Assembly (NCBI GenBank): GCA_011390135.1
Contig: JAABSZ010000002.1
Location: 4,119 to 68,118, forward strand
Length of the DNA: 64,000 nt
Direction of reading: 5' to 3'
From: JAABSP01 sp011390135
Lineage (GTDB): Bacteria; Desulfobacterota; Desulfobacteria; Desulfobacterales; JAABSP01
In this document: piece by piece, positions 18,234 to 25,984 of the stretch
Numbering within the stretch: the first letter of the stretch is position 1
Layout: every line of letters begins with the position of its first letter
Notes under the pieces: model-generated
Told to the model about the DNA's origin: nothing
The model's input: the letters and a program-made list of their open reading frames with translations, nothing else
The model's database searches: none
Program-made: the position numbers and the translations under genes

Positions 18234-18912
18234 CGGCTTTCTCCGTTTCCGCCTCTGTTTCCAACGATTTGATCCCGAGATATTCTTCGTCGTAAGTTGT
18301 CAACAGAGCCATGGAGAGCGGTACAAGAAGATCGGCCATCCGGACATGCCGGGTCTTCAGAGATCCCACGAAATCGGCCGAGATCCGGAGCAGTGAATTG
18401 TGGATGGCATCCAGGTTGACGGTGGGGTAGGGGACTCCCGGCTCGAATCCGGAGATCCCGCAGGTGTGGGCCTCGCCGTTGATGGCCGTGGGTATGCCGT
18501 AGAGACGACAGGTGATTGGCCGATATTCATAGATGTCACACAGGTTCTCCTCGTTGAGCATGGGACATCTCGATCGAACCCCTGCCATCTCATGGATGAT
18601 CTTCTCCTCATCCTCTCCGGCCTCCAACCGCTTGTAGGCATCCTTTTTGATCTTATAGATCTGTCGGTCGGCGCGGTTGAGTCCTTCGGTCAGTGCTGCC
18701 CGCTTTTGCGGGTCAAGGGTTTCCCGGTATTTCTGATTGACATAGATGGATTCGATGAGGGTGAGATCGAAAAGCGCATTACAGCAGTCCGAGCAGCCGA
18801 TGCTGCAGCGGACCTCATCGGGATGTTCCGCCTGCACCCTTCGAAAGGCTTCATCTGCCGCCAATACGAGGGCTTTATATCGTTTGAAAAACGGTTCAAA
18901 ATCGACGTTCAT
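18226..18912 (-). CDS. YkgJ-family cysteine-cluster protein
   Basis: 228 aa. The metal-binding CxxC pattern of the CxxCxxCC/YkgJ family is visible: CSIGCSDCCNALFDL near residue 37, CPMLNEENLCDIYEYRPITCRLYG in the middle, and a further HTCG. The family is thought to chelate zinc or an Fe-S cluster; function is not established. ATG at 18912 has an AAAGGAG ribosome site. First gene of a run that continues through two small hypotheticals into the RND efflux genes. No membrane segment. A role in metal handling linked to efflux is possible but unproven. Confidence 0.85.
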   Translation of the reverse strand: MNVDFEPFFKRYKALVLAADEAFRRVQAEHPDEVRCSIGCSDCCNALFDLTLIESIYVNQKYRETLDPQKRAALTEGLNRADRQIYKIKKDAYKRLEAGEDEEKIIHEMAGVRSRCPMLNEENLCDIYEYRPITCRLYGIPTAINGEAHTCGISGFEPGVPYPTVNLDAIHNSLLRISADFVGSLKTRHVRMADLLVPLSMALLTTYDEEYLGIKSLETEAETEKADG

Positions 18913-18952
18913 TCGATGATATCTCCTTTAAAAACAATTTACTACAGCCTTA

Positions 18953-18968
18953 TGTTCCATGTGAAACA
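18953..18968. promoter_or_regulatory. Candidate parS (ParB-binding) site
   Basis: TGTTCCATGTGAAACA matches the well-known chromosomal parS consensus TGTTNCACGTGAAACA at all defined positions but one (T for C at position 8). It abuts the stop codon of mnmE, within the rpmH-to-mnmE block that is commonly origin-proximal and close to parAB. It probably nucleates ParB for chromosome segregation. Confidence 0.65.
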
Positions 18969-20393
18969 TTATTTCCCGATGCAGAATCGGGAGAAGATCT
19001 CGTCCAGCAGATCCGGCTCTGACGCTTCGCCCGTGATCTTTTTGAAGGAGCGGATGGCCTCCCGGATATCGATGGCGATCAGATCCGGGGGGAGCCCCTC
19101 TTTGAGACCCTCAAGTGCCGGAATCAGAAGATCTCGAGCCGAGACCAGCAGTTCCCCGTGGCGAAGATTGGGAAGGATCTGATTTTCCTCCGGGGTCAAT
19201 CGCCGAACCCATTCTTCAATGGCCCCCCGCAATGCATCGATTCCCTCTCCGTAGAGCGCGGATGTTTTCAGTGTTTTCTCTTTATCTTTTTCGATGGCAT
19301 CGACTCCCCCTTTAGAATCCCATTCAGAGAGGGAGGGCGGAAAGATCCCGGTCTGACGTACCCGATCCCATTTGTTGCACACGATGATTTTCGGCTTCTC
19401 CCGAATCTCACCGTAGATCTGCCGGTCATCGGACGTGAGAGGCTCGCTCCCATCCAGCACAAAAAGCAGAAGATCCGCCTCCCCGACCCGCTGCCGGGTA
19501 CGATCGATGCCGATCTTTTCCACCATATCCCGGCTCTCGTGAATGCCTGCCGTATCGATGAGGGAGAGCCGGATTCCGCCGGCTGCAAAGGGCGCTTCAA
19601 TGGCATCCCGGGTGGTTCCCGGAACAGGGGTTACGATGGCCCGATCCTGATCGAGAAGCGCATTCATCAGGCTCGACTTTCCCACATTCGGTTTTCCGAT
19701 GACCACGACTTTGAGCCCCTCCCGAAGGATTCGGGACTCCCGGCTCCGAATGATCATACCCTCTATTGTATCACAGATCCCTTTCAGAGCGGTAATCTGT
19801 TCCCGGGCCGGCAGGATTTCATCTTCGAGATAATCCGGAAAATCGATGGCCGCTTCCAGTTCGGCCAGAACCTCCATCAGCCGATCCTGAATGTCCTCGA
19901 TTTGCCGGCGGATCGCGCCGCGCATCTGTGCCGATGCCGCGGCCAGAGCCCGCTCCGTGCCGGCGGTGATGATATCGATGATCCCTTCGGCCTGGGTCAG
20001 ATCGATCCGGCCATTCATAAAAGCCCGCCGGGTGAACTCCCCGGGCTCTGCCAGGCGCACCCCCCGGCTGAGGATCAGATCGAGGATCGCTTCCAGTACC
20101 GCAGGCCCTGCATGGGCCTGGATTTCGGCCACATCCTCCCGGGTGTAGGAGGCCGGTTTCGGCATGAGAACCGCCATGACCTCGTCGATGATCCGGTTCG
20201 ATTCCCGGCCCGATGCCGGGGCCACAATATGGCCGTAACAGAGGCGATGGGGCGGCAGCGGCTGATGCGGATCAACGGCTCTTTGGAAGATTTTTCCCAT
20301 TACCGACTCTGTTTTCGGCCCTGAGATCCGGATGATGCCGATGCCACCGCTGCCCGGTGGGGTCGCGATCGCCGCGATGGTTTCGTTATCCAT
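18969..20393 (-). CDS. mnmE: tRNA modification GTPase MnmE
   Basis: 474 aa, usual length. With MnmG it installs the 5-carboxymethylaminomethyl group on U34 of tRNAs. Visible: N-terminal formyl-THF-binding domain (DNETIAAIATPPGSGGIGII), central helical domain, inserted G domain with P-loop (GKPNVGKSSLMNALLDQ), the K-loop/switch (TPVPGTTRDAIE), DTAG and NKWD, and the invariant C-terminal CIGK. It lies 18 bases after jag in the conserved rpmH-rnpA-yidD-yidC-jag-mnmE order; mnmG does not follow here. Confidence 0.98.
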   Translation of the reverse strand: MDNETIAAIATPPGSGGIGIIRISGPKTESVMGKIFQRAVDPHQPLPPHRLCYGHIVAPASGRESNRIIDEVMAVLMPKPASYTREDVAEIQAHAGPAVLEAILDLILSRGVRLAEPGEFTRRAFMNGRIDLTQAEGIIDIITAGTERALAAASAQMRGAIRRQIEDIQDRLMEVLAELEAAIDFPDYLEDEILPAREQITALKGICDTIEGMIIRSRESRILREGLKVVVIGKPNVGKSSLMNALLDQDRAIVTPVPGTTRDAIEAPFAAGGIRLSLIDTAGIHESRDMVEKIGIDRTRQRVGEADLLLFVLDGSEPLTSDDRQIYGEIREKPKIIVCNKWDRVRQTGIFPPSLSEWDSKGGVDAIEKDKEKTLKTSALYGEGIDALRGAIEEWVRRLTPEENQILPNLRHGELLVSARDLLIPALEGLKEGLPPDLIAIDIREAIRSFKKITGEASEPDLLDEIFSRFCIGK

Positions 20394-20411
20394 AGAAGCC
20401 GAAAGACGCGC

Positions 20412-21710
20412 CTATTTCTTTTTGCTGCCCGATCCCTTCTTCTTGGGAAAGATCACCAGTTTCCGGTAGAAGCCGTCCCCCATGCTCTGTGTCCGGACGC
20501 CGCTGTCATCCTTTAAAGAGAGATGGACAATTCGCCGGTCATGGGAGTTGAGCTGTCCGATGGTCACCGGCTTTCCGGTCCGTTTCGCCTTTTCCGAAAG
20601 TCGGTTGGCCAGGTTTTTGAGCCGGTTCATCCGGCCGTCGAGGTACCCTTCGATATCGACCTGAACCCGAATCCGCTCATCGGCATGTTTGTTGACTATC
20701 TTTTCCACCAGATACTGAATCGCCTCCAGGGTCTGCCCCCGTCTGCCGATGAGAACGCCGGTCTCTCCACCGTTGACCTGATAGAGCACCCGCTCCTTCT
20801 CCCGATTTACCGAGATGGCCGCGCCGGTTGTGATGAAATCGATGACGCGCTGGAGAACCGCCTCTCCCTGCTCGATGGCCGGGTCCCGGGGATCTTCTCC
20901 TCCGGATGCTTCGCGGTCGTCAGCAGGGATGGCTTCGGCCTCAAAGACCGCCTCAAAACCACTATCCTCTCCCGTGCCGGTGCGGAGATCCTCCTGAACC
21001 TCCCGGACATCCGGGCCTGGGGGTTCGGTCGTCAGATCCTGATCTGCATCGGAAGAGGGTAGGGGCTCTCTCCCCGCGTTTTCCCCACCATTTACGATCT
21101 CGGTTCCGCTCTCGGTTCCGCTCTCAGTTGCGCCTTTATTCGATTTCCGCTTTGAGCGGGAGGGCTTTCGACGCGACTTTCCAGAGGATTTGGATCTCTT
21201 TTCCCGTTTTGCCGGGGATTCCGCTTCAGCCACTTTTTCCGAGGCCTGAACCGAATGGGGCTCGGAATCGGGCTCCGAAGCCGGCTCCGAATCGGGCTCA
21301 AAATCGGGTGCGGATGGAATTTCCGATGTCTTAGGCGGTTCACTCTCCTGCGCGGGATGTGATTCTATTTCAACTGCGGTTTCAAAATCCTCCTCTTGAT
21401 GTTTGCCGCTGCCTTCAAAGGCTTCCTCTACCAGCGAGCTGACCGTCTCCCGAATCTCCTCCTGTGCGATTCTTTCCGCTTCCCTTGCACCGATGCCTTC
21501 CACTCCTTCGGCTTTGGGCCGATGTTTGTAGGAATCGGGGAGGGTGACGCGGATGCGTGCCTTTTTGGTTCCGACCAAGCCGAAGATGCCGCTGGAGCCG
21601 TAAGAGATCACATCGTATTTGAGCTTCTCTTTGGAAATTTTCAGTTCACGGCACGCTTTTTCCACCGCATTCTCGACAAGCTTGTCTTCGAATTCCAAAC
21701 TGGTCGGCAT
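20412..21710 (-). CDS. jag: Jag/KhpB RNA-binding protein with long acidic insertion
   Basis: 432 aa, about twice the usual length. The Jag N-terminal domain (residues 1-55, SLEFEDKLVENAVEKACREL), then a disordered Ser/Pro/Glu/Lys-rich insertion of roughly 200 residues, then the type-II KH domain (GGETGVLIGRRGQTLEAIQYL) and R3H domain (NSHDRRIVHLSLKDDSGVRT). The family binds RNA and works with YidC/KhpA in envelope and division control. The insertion contains four 12-base units and a basic patch (KREKRSKSSGKSRRKPSRSK). Gene order next to yidC is canonical. Confidence 0.95.
   Translation of the reverse strand: MPTSLEFEDKLVENAVEKACRELKISKEKLKYDVISYGSSGIFGLVGTKKARIRVTLPDSYKHRPKAEGVEGIGAREAERIAQEEIRETVSSLVEEAFEGSGKHQEEDFETAVEIESHPAQESEPPKTSEIPSAPDFEPDSEPASEPDSEPHSVQASEKVAEAESPAKREKRSKSSGKSRRKPSRSKRKSNKGATESGTESGTEIVNGGENAGREPLPSSDADQDLTTEPPGPDVREVQEDLRTGTGEDSGFEAVFEAEAIPADDREASGGEDPRDPAIEQGEAVLQRVIDFITTGAAISVNREKERVLYQVNGGETGVLIGRRGQTLEAIQYLVEKIVNKHADERIRVQVDIEGYLDGRMNRLKNLANRLSEKAKRTGKPVTIGQLNSHDRRIVHLSLKDDSGVRTQSMGDGFYRKLVIFPKKKGSGSKKK
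21259..21306 (-). repeat. Four tandem 12-base units inside jag
   Basis: Degenerate units ggctc(g/c)gaatcg-type at 21259-21270, 21271-21282, 21283-21294 and 21295-21306 encode a repeated four-residue EPDS/EPAS motif in the disordered insertion. Unit length is a multiple of three, so expansion or loss would keep frame. Confidence 0.75.
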
Positions 21711-21728
21711 GGGTTTTAGACCTCCGTA

Positions 21729-23441
21729 TTATGCCTGTTTCTTAGAGATGTAGTACTGCTGAGCGATCGACAGAACATTGTTCACCAGCCAGTAGAGTAC
21801 CAGTCCCGAAGGAAAATTGATGAAGATGAAGGTAAAGACGATCGGCAGAAAGGTCATCATCTTTGCCTGTGCCGGATCTCCGGGCGGCGGAGACATCTTC
21901 TGCTGGAAAAACATGGTCGCGCCCATGATGATTGTCAGTACGGGAATACCATAGGGGGGCTGCATTAAAGGGATATAGCCCACATCAAAATTGAAGAGCC
22001 GGTCAGGTGCCGAGAGATCGTTGATCCAGAGGAAAAAGGGGGCGTGGCGAAGCTCGATAGCTTCATAGAGCATCCGGTAGAGCGCGATGAAGACCGGGAT
22101 CTGGAGAACCATGGGCAGACAACCCCCCATGGGATTGATCTTGTAGGTCTTGTACAGCCCCATCATCTCCTCGTTCATCTTCTTTTTATCATCTTTGTAC
22201 TTCTCCCGAATGCGCGTCATCTCCGGCTGGAGCTTCTTCATCTCGTTCATCGACTTGTACCCCTTGTTCCCAAGGGGCCAGAGGATCAGCTTGATCATCG
22301 TGGTCAGGATGATGATCGCGATGCCGTAGTTGGGGATGAATCCATAGAGAAAATTCATCGCCCAGAGGCTCGGCTTGGCCAGAACATCGAACCAGCCGAA
22401 GTCGATGGCCCGGGCCAACTGATTGTCGATCAGGTTCAGGATGGAGAGGCTTTTGGGGCCGAAATAGAGATGGAAGCCATAGGTTTGGCTCCCGCCGGCC
22501 GGGACTGCCCGGGGCGGTGTGATATATTCCCCCGCGATACCGATCTCCTTTTCCGCCAGATGCATTTTGGCGGCCACCGGCTCATCCGGCAGAATTGCCG
22601 CGATAAAATACTGGGTCTCGGATGCGATCCATTGGATCTCTCCGGCAAGTGTCTGCTCTCCTTCGATGTCCTTGGGACGGATCTGCTCCAGATTGTTGTC
22701 CTTCAGGGTGCTGAGCCCTTCAAACGCGTAGCTTCCGGAATCCTCACTGTTTCCGGCAAGACCGATGGCCAGCGACGCATTCAGAGGGAGTTCCGTCAGG
22801 TTCTTCACCGAAATCTTCATGTCGATGAGATAGGTATCAGGAGAAAACCGGAAGACTTTCTGAACCGTCAACCCTTCAGGGGATTGCCAGGTAAAGGCCA
22901 GCTCCCGGGGGCTCCGAACCGCTGTAATCCGATCCTGTCTCGTGTCCGCGATAAAGCGGGCGTCGGCAAGAGGCGTAGCGGGTCCGTTTTCAAAACGGGT
23001 GTAGAGGGTTCTTCCGGCCGCTGCCGGAACCAGCTCCTTGGGGGGCGAATCCTTCTCCACGGTCTCTTTATACTCATGAAGCCGGAAGCTGGTGAAGGCC
23101 GCGCCCTTTTCGGAGATATCGACCGTATAGAGCGGCGTCTCCACGGTGATCTTCCTGATCGGAATGATCGGGGTCTCCGGCTCTGTCGCTCCTGCCCCTT
23201 CCGCAGGGAGAATCGTTTCAGCCCGTCTCTGCTGCTGACCGGTTTGGATCCCTTCCGTTTCCGGGGTCGGAGTGACTGCCTGGCCCGGAACCGGTTCGGG
23301 GATTGGCCCCGGGAGGGTCTCTTTCTGGCTCTGCTGTTGGGGAGGCGGCTTGACAGCCTTTTGATCCACAAAGAAGAATTCCCACAAAAAAAAGACAAGA
23401 AAGGAAAGTACGATGGCAATTAATAGTCGCGCATGTTCCAT
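21729..23441 (-). CDS. yidC: Membrane protein insertase YidC
   Basis: 570 aa, Gram-negative form. N-terminal helix (ARLLIAIVLSFLVFFLWEFFF), Pro/Gln-rich linker, a large periplasmic P1 beta domain (ITVETPLYTVDISEKGAAFTS onward), then five conserved helices of the insertase core (FGWFDVLAKPSLWAMNFLYG, NYGIAIIILTTMIKLILWPL, GGCLPMVLQIPVFIALYRML, SGLVLYWLVNNVLSIAQQYY). A cytoplasmic hairpin rich in Lys/Glu/Met lies between them. It folds and inserts inner membrane proteins alone or with SecYEG. Confidence 0.98.
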   Translation of the reverse strand: MEHARLLIAIVLSFLVFFLWEFFFVDQKAVKPPPQQQSQKETLPGPIPEPVPGQAVTPTPETEGIQTGQQQRRAETILPAEGAGATEPETPIIPIRKITVETPLYTVDISEKGAAFTSFRLHEYKETVEKDSPPKELVPAAAGRTLYTRFENGPATPLADARFIADTRQDRITAVRSPRELAFTWQSPEGLTVQKVFRFSPDTYLIDMKISVKNLTELPLNASLAIGLAGNSEDSGSYAFEGLSTLKDNNLEQIRPKDIEGEQTLAGEIQWIASETQYFIAAILPDEPVAAKMHLAEKEIGIAGEYITPPRAVPAGGSQTYGFHLYFGPKSLSILNLIDNQLARAIDFGWFDVLAKPSLWAMNFLYGFIPNYGIAIIILTTMIKLILWPLGNKGYKSMNEMKKLQPEMTRIREKYKDDKKKMNEEMMGLYKTYKINPMGGCLPMVLQIPVFIALYRMLYEAIELRHAPFFLWINDLSAPDRLFNFDVGYIPLMQPPYGIPVLTIIMGATMFFQQKMSPPPGDPAQAKMMTFLPIVFTFIFINFPSGLVLYWLVNNVLSIAQQYYISKKQA

Positions 23442-23523
23442 TTTATTTTAGCTCTTCTCCTCGATTTTGCCGATAATGGTCAGGCCGAGGGCCCATTGTG
23501 TCGAGATGTTCATTACAGGACGA

Positions 23524-23760
23524 TCATGAATTGGGAGTCTCATCTTCCCGCTGAGGAACCGGATCGAAGCCGCTCGGATGGAACGGATGACAGCGCAGAA
23601 TCCGGCCGATGGAAAGCCATGATCCCTTGATCGCACCATAGCGGGAGATGGCCTGGTAGGCATAGGCGGAACAGGTTGGGTAAAAGCGGCATGATGGGCC
23701 TATAACAGGAGATATGAGATACTGATATGCCCGGATCAGCAGCAACAGAGGGCTTGCCAT
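23524..23760 (-). CDS. yidD: Membrane protein insertion efficiency factor YidD
   Basis: 78 aa. Signature seen: LLLIRAYQYLISPVIGPSCRFYPTCSAYAYQAI, including the PSCRFxPTCSxYA motif, then HPFHPSGFDPVP. The start was set to ATG at 23760 (MASPLLLLIRAY), because the upstream open frame (to 23865) has no family similarity and would overlap rnpA. It helps YidC-dependent insertion at the membrane. It lies between rnpA and yidC as usual. Confidence 0.95.
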   Translation of the reverse strand: MASPLLLLIRAYQYLISPVIGPSCRFYPTCSAYAYQAISRYGAIKGSWLSIGRILRCHPFHPSGFDPVPQREDETPNS

Positions 23761-23782
23761 GACGTTAAAGTCTGATATCCCA

Positions 23783-24139
23783 TCACCTCGGTATTCGGTT
23801 AAAGATCTCCGATAAGGATCGAAAGATCGCGTCGGTCGGCAGTTGGGCTGTGGTATGCTTTGCAATTATATTGATGTCCCAGCATCCGGGAAGGGTTTTC
23901 CGGTGGTGCCGAAAGTATTCCCGGATACAACGCTTGACCCGGTTGCGAGTGACCGCGCAGCCCACTCTCTTGGAAACAGTGAGGCCCAGCCGGTGGCCGC
24001 AGGCCCCGCCCGGTTCCGCCACCGAGATAAAGTGTCGGTTCTGTGTACGCTTCCCGGATTGGGACAGGCTGAGGAACTGGGAACGTTTCAACAGCCTGTC
24101 CGTCTTGGGAAACGAGAAAGGGCGTTCGGCCGGCTTCAT
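23783..24139 (-). CDS. rnpA: Ribonuclease P protein component
   Basis: 118 aa. Contains the RNase P protein signature RNRVKRCIREYFR preceded by GLTVSKRVGCAVTRNRVK, and an N-terminal FSFPKTDRLLKRSQF segment. It binds the RNase P RNA and helps process tRNA 5' ends. It starts 11 bases after the rpmH stop, as in most bacteria. Confidence 0.97.
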   Translation of the reverse strand: MKPAERPFSFPKTDRLLKRSQFLSLSQSGKRTQNRHFISVAEPGGACGHRLGLTVSKRVGCAVTRNRVKRCIREYFRHHRKTLPGCWDINIIAKHTTAQLPTDAIFRSLSEIFNRIPR

Positions 24140-24150
24140 ACAGGGCCGGC

Positions 24151-24285
24151 TCAGGCCGACAACCGTTTTCTTCCCTTGGCTCTGCGCCGGTTGATGACCC
24201 GGCGGCCCCCTTTAGTGGACATTCGCTTTAAAAATCCGTGGGTTCTGGCCCTCTTGATTCGGCTGGGCTGAAAGGTTCTTTTCAT
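24151..24285 (-). CDS. rpmH: 50S ribosomal protein L34
   Basis: 44 aa, found by direct translation of the minus strand. It has the full L34 pattern: MKRTFQPSRIKRARTHGFLK, MSTKGGRRVINRRRAKGRKR and a short LSA end. ATG at 24285, TGA ends at 24151. It is first gene of the rpmH-rnpA-yidD-yidC-jag-mnmE block, with a consensus-like promoter about 110 bases upstream. Confidence 0.98.
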   Translation of the reverse strand: MKRTFQPSRIKRARTHGFLKRMSTKGGRRVINRRRAKGRKRLSA

Positions 24286-24393
24286 AATCCGTTTCCTTTA
24301 TCCTTTTGAATAAATTTAGGGTTCTACCGTTTACGGTGCTGATGCGCCCTCTGATGACGTCCGGTGCGAAACAATTAAATGTTTAACCAAGAA

Positions 24394-24422
24394 ATCTAAT
24401 CACATGCAACGGGAGGTGTCAA
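24394..24422 (-). promoter_or_regulatory. Sigma70-type promoter for rpmH block
   Basis: On the minus strand: -35 TTGACA (24417-24422, perfect), a 17-base spacer, and -10 TTAGAT (24394-24399). It lies between rng and rpmH and points at rpmH, giving a leader of roughly 100 bases. Confidence 0.6.
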
Positions 24423-24430
24423 TATCAAAA

Positions 24431-25984
24431 TTAATCTTTCAGGATTTCAAAGATGTCGAACTCCTCCATGTGTAATTTCGTGTTGGGATAGATCACGATC
24501 TGCTTTCCGATTATCCGCTCCAGCGAGGTGATGACATGGCGCTCCTCTCCGTGGAGGAGGTCTGCGATCTCCGGGTTGACCCGAAGGGTGAGGCGCACCC
24601 CCTGCATGTCCACGGACTCACGGATGACCTCCCGGAAGATGTTGTAGCAGATGGTCTGCCGGGAGATGAGAAAGCCCTCTCCTTCGCAATAAAAGCAGGG
24701 CTCGCACAGGGTCCGGGTCAAAGACCGCCGGACCCGCTTCCGGGTCATCTGCATCAGCCCCAGCTCCGACATCGGCAGGATGTGGGTCTTGCTCCGGTCC
24801 CGCTTGACCGCCTCTTTCAGCGCATTGAAGACCTTCTCCTGGTTGGAGCGCTTCTCCATATCGATGAAATCGATGATGATGATGCCGCCGATGTCTCTGA
24901 GCCGGATCTGGTACGCGATCTCCTTGACGGCCTCGAGGTTGGTCTTTAAAATCGTCTCTTCCAGGTTGTGCTTGCCCACATACCGGCCCGTGTTGACATC
25001 GATCGCCACCAGGGCTTCGGTCTGCTCGATGACGATGTATCCGCCCGATTTGAGCCAGACTTTCCGCTTGAGTGCCCTGGAGATGTCGCCTTCCAGGTTG
25101 TACGCGTCGAAGATCGGTTCCGGGTCACAATAGAGTTCCACCGAATCCTTGAGGCTCGGCATGAAGGTGTCTAAAAAGGAGACGATGGCCCCATACCCAT
25201 CCCGGGAGTCGATCACCACCTTCTCGGCCTCGTGGAGCAGAAGATCCCGCACCGCGCGCAGGCTCACGGTCAGCTCCTGATGGAGCAGGGCCGGGGGGGC
25301 TGCGGTTTTGTACCGGGCGATGATGTTCTCCCACAGATTCTTCAAAAAGGCCATCTCGTAGATGAGTTTCTCTCCGTTCACCCCTTCGGATGCTGTGCGC
25401 AGGATATAGCCCATGTCATCCTGTCGCAGGGAGGTGACCAGATCCTTGAGCCGGGCCCTTTCGGTTTCGTCTTCGATCCGCCGGGAGATCCCCACCTGCT
25501 CCGTGGAGGGCATGAAGACCAGAAAACGGCCCGGAATGGAGACATATGTGGTGACCCGGGCGCCTTTGGTCCCCAATGGCCCTTTGGAGACCTGCACCAG
25601 GATCTCCTGCCCCTCGGTCAGAAAGTTTTCGATCTGGCTCCCCCGGCCATTGGCGGCCCGGTCATCGAGGGGATTTTCCATCTGCCTGTCCGTTGGGATG
25701 TCCGTTGGAATCTCAGTCGGTTCGGAGATGAATGCCCGGAATTGACCGCCCGGCGCGGCCGGGAAGATGTCATTGACATATAGAAATGCGGCCTGGGATA
25801 GGCCGATATCCACGAACGCGGCCTGCATCCCCGGCAGCACCCGCTGCACCCGGCCCTTGTAGATATTTCCCGCGATATCCGCATCCCCCCGGCGCTTGAT
25901 GAAGAGTTCGGCAATGGTGCCGTCCTCCAGCAGCGCGACCCGGGTCTCGTGCTCCGCAGCCTCGACCACCAGTTGTCTATACAT
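24431..25984 (-). CDS. rng: Ribonuclease G (RNase E/G family)
   Basis: 517 aa from the chosen start. Endoribonuclease for rRNA maturation and mRNA decay. S1 domain (GNIYKGRVQRVLPGMQAAFV), an acidic/Asn-rich loop within it, and a DNase I-like catalytic part with metal-binding aspartates (VAIDVNTGRYVG, IIIDFIDME). A zinc-link Cys motif (LCEPCFYCEGEG) is also present. ATG at 25984 (MYRQLVVEAAEHETRVALLEDG) fits the family N-terminus better than a start 39 bases upstream. This start overlaps the end of the radical SAM gene by eight bases. Confidence 0.95.
   Translation of the reverse strand: MYRQLVVEAAEHETRVALLEDGTIAELFIKRRGDADIAGNIYKGRVQRVLPGMQAAFVDIGLSQAAFLYVNDIFPAAPGGQFRAFISEPTEIPTDIPTDRQMENPLDDRAANGRGSQIENFLTEGQEILVQVSKGPLGTKGARVTTYVSIPGRFLVFMPSTEQVGISRRIEDETERARLKDLVTSLRQDDMGYILRTASEGVNGEKLIYEMAFLKNLWENIIARYKTAAPPALLHQELTVSLRAVRDLLLHEAEKVVIDSRDGYGAIVSFLDTFMPSLKDSVELYCDPEPIFDAYNLEGDISRALKRKVWLKSGGYIVIEQTEALVAIDVNTGRYVGKHNLEETILKTNLEAVKEIAYQIRLRDIGGIIIIDFIDMEKRSNQEKVFNALKEAVKRDRSKTHILPMSELGLMQMTRKRVRRSLTRTLCEPCFYCEGEGFLISRQTICYNIFREVIRESVDMQGVRLTLRVNPEIADLLHGEERHVITSLERIIGKQIVIYPNTKLHMEEFDIFEILKD

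Noticed and set aside
24286..24430. Possible oriC/DnaA-box region next to rpmH
   Set aside because: No TTATNCACA-type boxes or AT-rich repeat cluster were seen; only a promoter is supported.
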